Positions 6,048-6,206 of a stretch of DNA of 6,206 nucleotides are shown here, in pieces (positions within the stretch are counted from its first letter, which is position 1; each line of letters opens with the position of its first letter). The notes beneath the pieces were generated by a model. It saw only the letters and a program-made list of their open reading frames with translations, made no database searches and was not told where the DNA came from. A program made the translations under genes and the position numbers. The DNA lies in contig JAFRAF010000297.1 in assembly GCA_017405545.1 (NCBI GenBank), positions 1 through 6,206 of the forward strand, written 5' to 3'. This DNA is from Oscillospiraceae bacterium. GTDB taxonomy: Bacteria; Bacillota; Clostridia; Oscillospirales; Oscillospiraceae.

Positions 6048-6077
6048 TTGACAATGGGCGTGCGTAAGTGGTATATT
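6048..6077 (+). promoter_or_regulatory. Strong promoter for the leader at the right edge
   Basis: A perfect TTGACA (6048-6053), an 18-bp spacer and TATATT (6072-6077), preceded by A-tracts, predict transcription from about 6084 into the structured leader that follows. The gene served lies beyond the window. Confidence 0.75.
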
Positions 6078-6083
6078 AATCGA

Positions 6084-6206
6084 GCACTCACGCGAACGGG
6101 GCGTGCCCCGGGGGCTGAGATGCGGCGTGTACCTTGTAAATTAAACAATGTAAGCAAACAAAGCACCAAAAAGGGTTTTCAGTGCGCCGGATAAAAAGAC
6201 GGCGCA
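6084..6206 (+). promoter_or_regulatory. Candidate riboswitch leader, TPP (THI-box)-like but divergent
   Basis: The transcript starts directly with a structured region. CACGC (6089-6093) can pair with GCGTG (6125-6129), enclosing GGGG (6098-6101) paired with CCCC (6106-6109) and then GGGGGCTGAGATG. The CGGGG...GGCTGAGA arrangement is the hallmark of the thiamine pyrophosphate aptamer. Next comes TACCTTGT (6130-6137), a 7-nt loop and ACAATGTA (6145-6152), pairing with one mismatch. This could stand for the ACCTG...GTAGG arm of TPP aptamers, but the match is loose and no clear closing helix P1 is seen. A terminator-like hairpin ends at the window edge. Against TPP are the short second arm and altered GTAAG. 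The regulatory-leader call is firmer than the ligand. Confidence 0.55.
6183..6206 (+). terminator. Probable terminator hairpin of the right-edge leader, T-tract outside the window
   Basis: TGCGCCG (6183-6189) and CGGCGCA (6200-6206) are perfect complements around a 10-nt A-rich loop, and the 3' arm ends on the last base of the window. An upstream GCAC (6163-6166) can pair with GTGC (6182-6185), which overlaps the 5' arm, giving a plausible antiterminator. Whether a run of T follows cannot be seen. Confidence 0.55.

Noticed and set aside
5843..6169. Minus-strand 108-codon frame at the right end
   Set aside because: It lies antisense to the riboswitch-like leader and promoter, has no ribosome binding site and no recognisable family.
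1..6206. CRISPR array, insertion sequence, tRNA or rRNA, prophage or defence system
   Set aside because: No repeat-spacer arrays, transposase-like frames, terminal repeats or tRNA/rRNA signatures were seen on either strand; the genes are core metabolism and regulation.

Overview
The window looks like a chromosomal segment of a Gram-positive anaerobe of the Clostridia. The reasons are AGGAGG-type ribosome binding sites, TTGACA/TATAAT promoters with 17-18 bp spacers, a leucine T-box leader, a 419-residue LeuC-type dehydratase, and GC-rich genes separated by AT-rich intergenic DNA. The species cannot be named from this sequence alone. The gene content is mostly housekeeping; the less routine material lies in the untranslated leaders.

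Left part (1-1629, minus strand): a leucine biosynthesis unit. A promoter at 1601-1629 feeds a long T-box leader (about 1341-1594, apparent leucine specifier CUC). The leader precedes leuC (52-1311), which is followed 11 bp later by the first 13 codons of leuD (cut by the window edge). The two encode the large and small subunits of 3-isopropylmalate dehydratase, controlled by tRNA-Leu charging.

Middle-left (1707-3413): a divergent pair. On the minus strand is a single-domain ModE-like winged-helix regulator. On the plus strand is an XdhC/CoxI-family protein, a class linked to maturation of molybdenum hydroxylases. The 345 bp between them holds back-to-back promoters and several inverted repeats. 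The layout suggests a local molybdenum or molybdoenzyme regulator next to a molybdoenzyme maturation gene, but no molybdoenzyme gene is present.

Middle-right (3414-5752): uracil salvage. upp (plus) and the NCS2 uracil permease uraA (minus) converge on a shared bidirectional terminator at 4181-4217. The permease imports uracil and Upp converts it to UMP with PRPP. The permease mRNA has a roughly 127-nt leader containing an intrinsic terminator and a small hairpin touching the ribosome binding site, so attenuation is likely; I do not recognise the leader family.

Right end (5753-6206): no convincing protein gene. It contains an inverted repeat beside the uraA promoter, a doubtful 34-codon ORF, and a strong plus-strand promoter. 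The promoter is followed by a structured leader with a THI-box-like CTGAGA core and a hairpin that ends exactly at the window edge. This is probably a riboswitch (TPP class is the best guess) for a gene outside the window.
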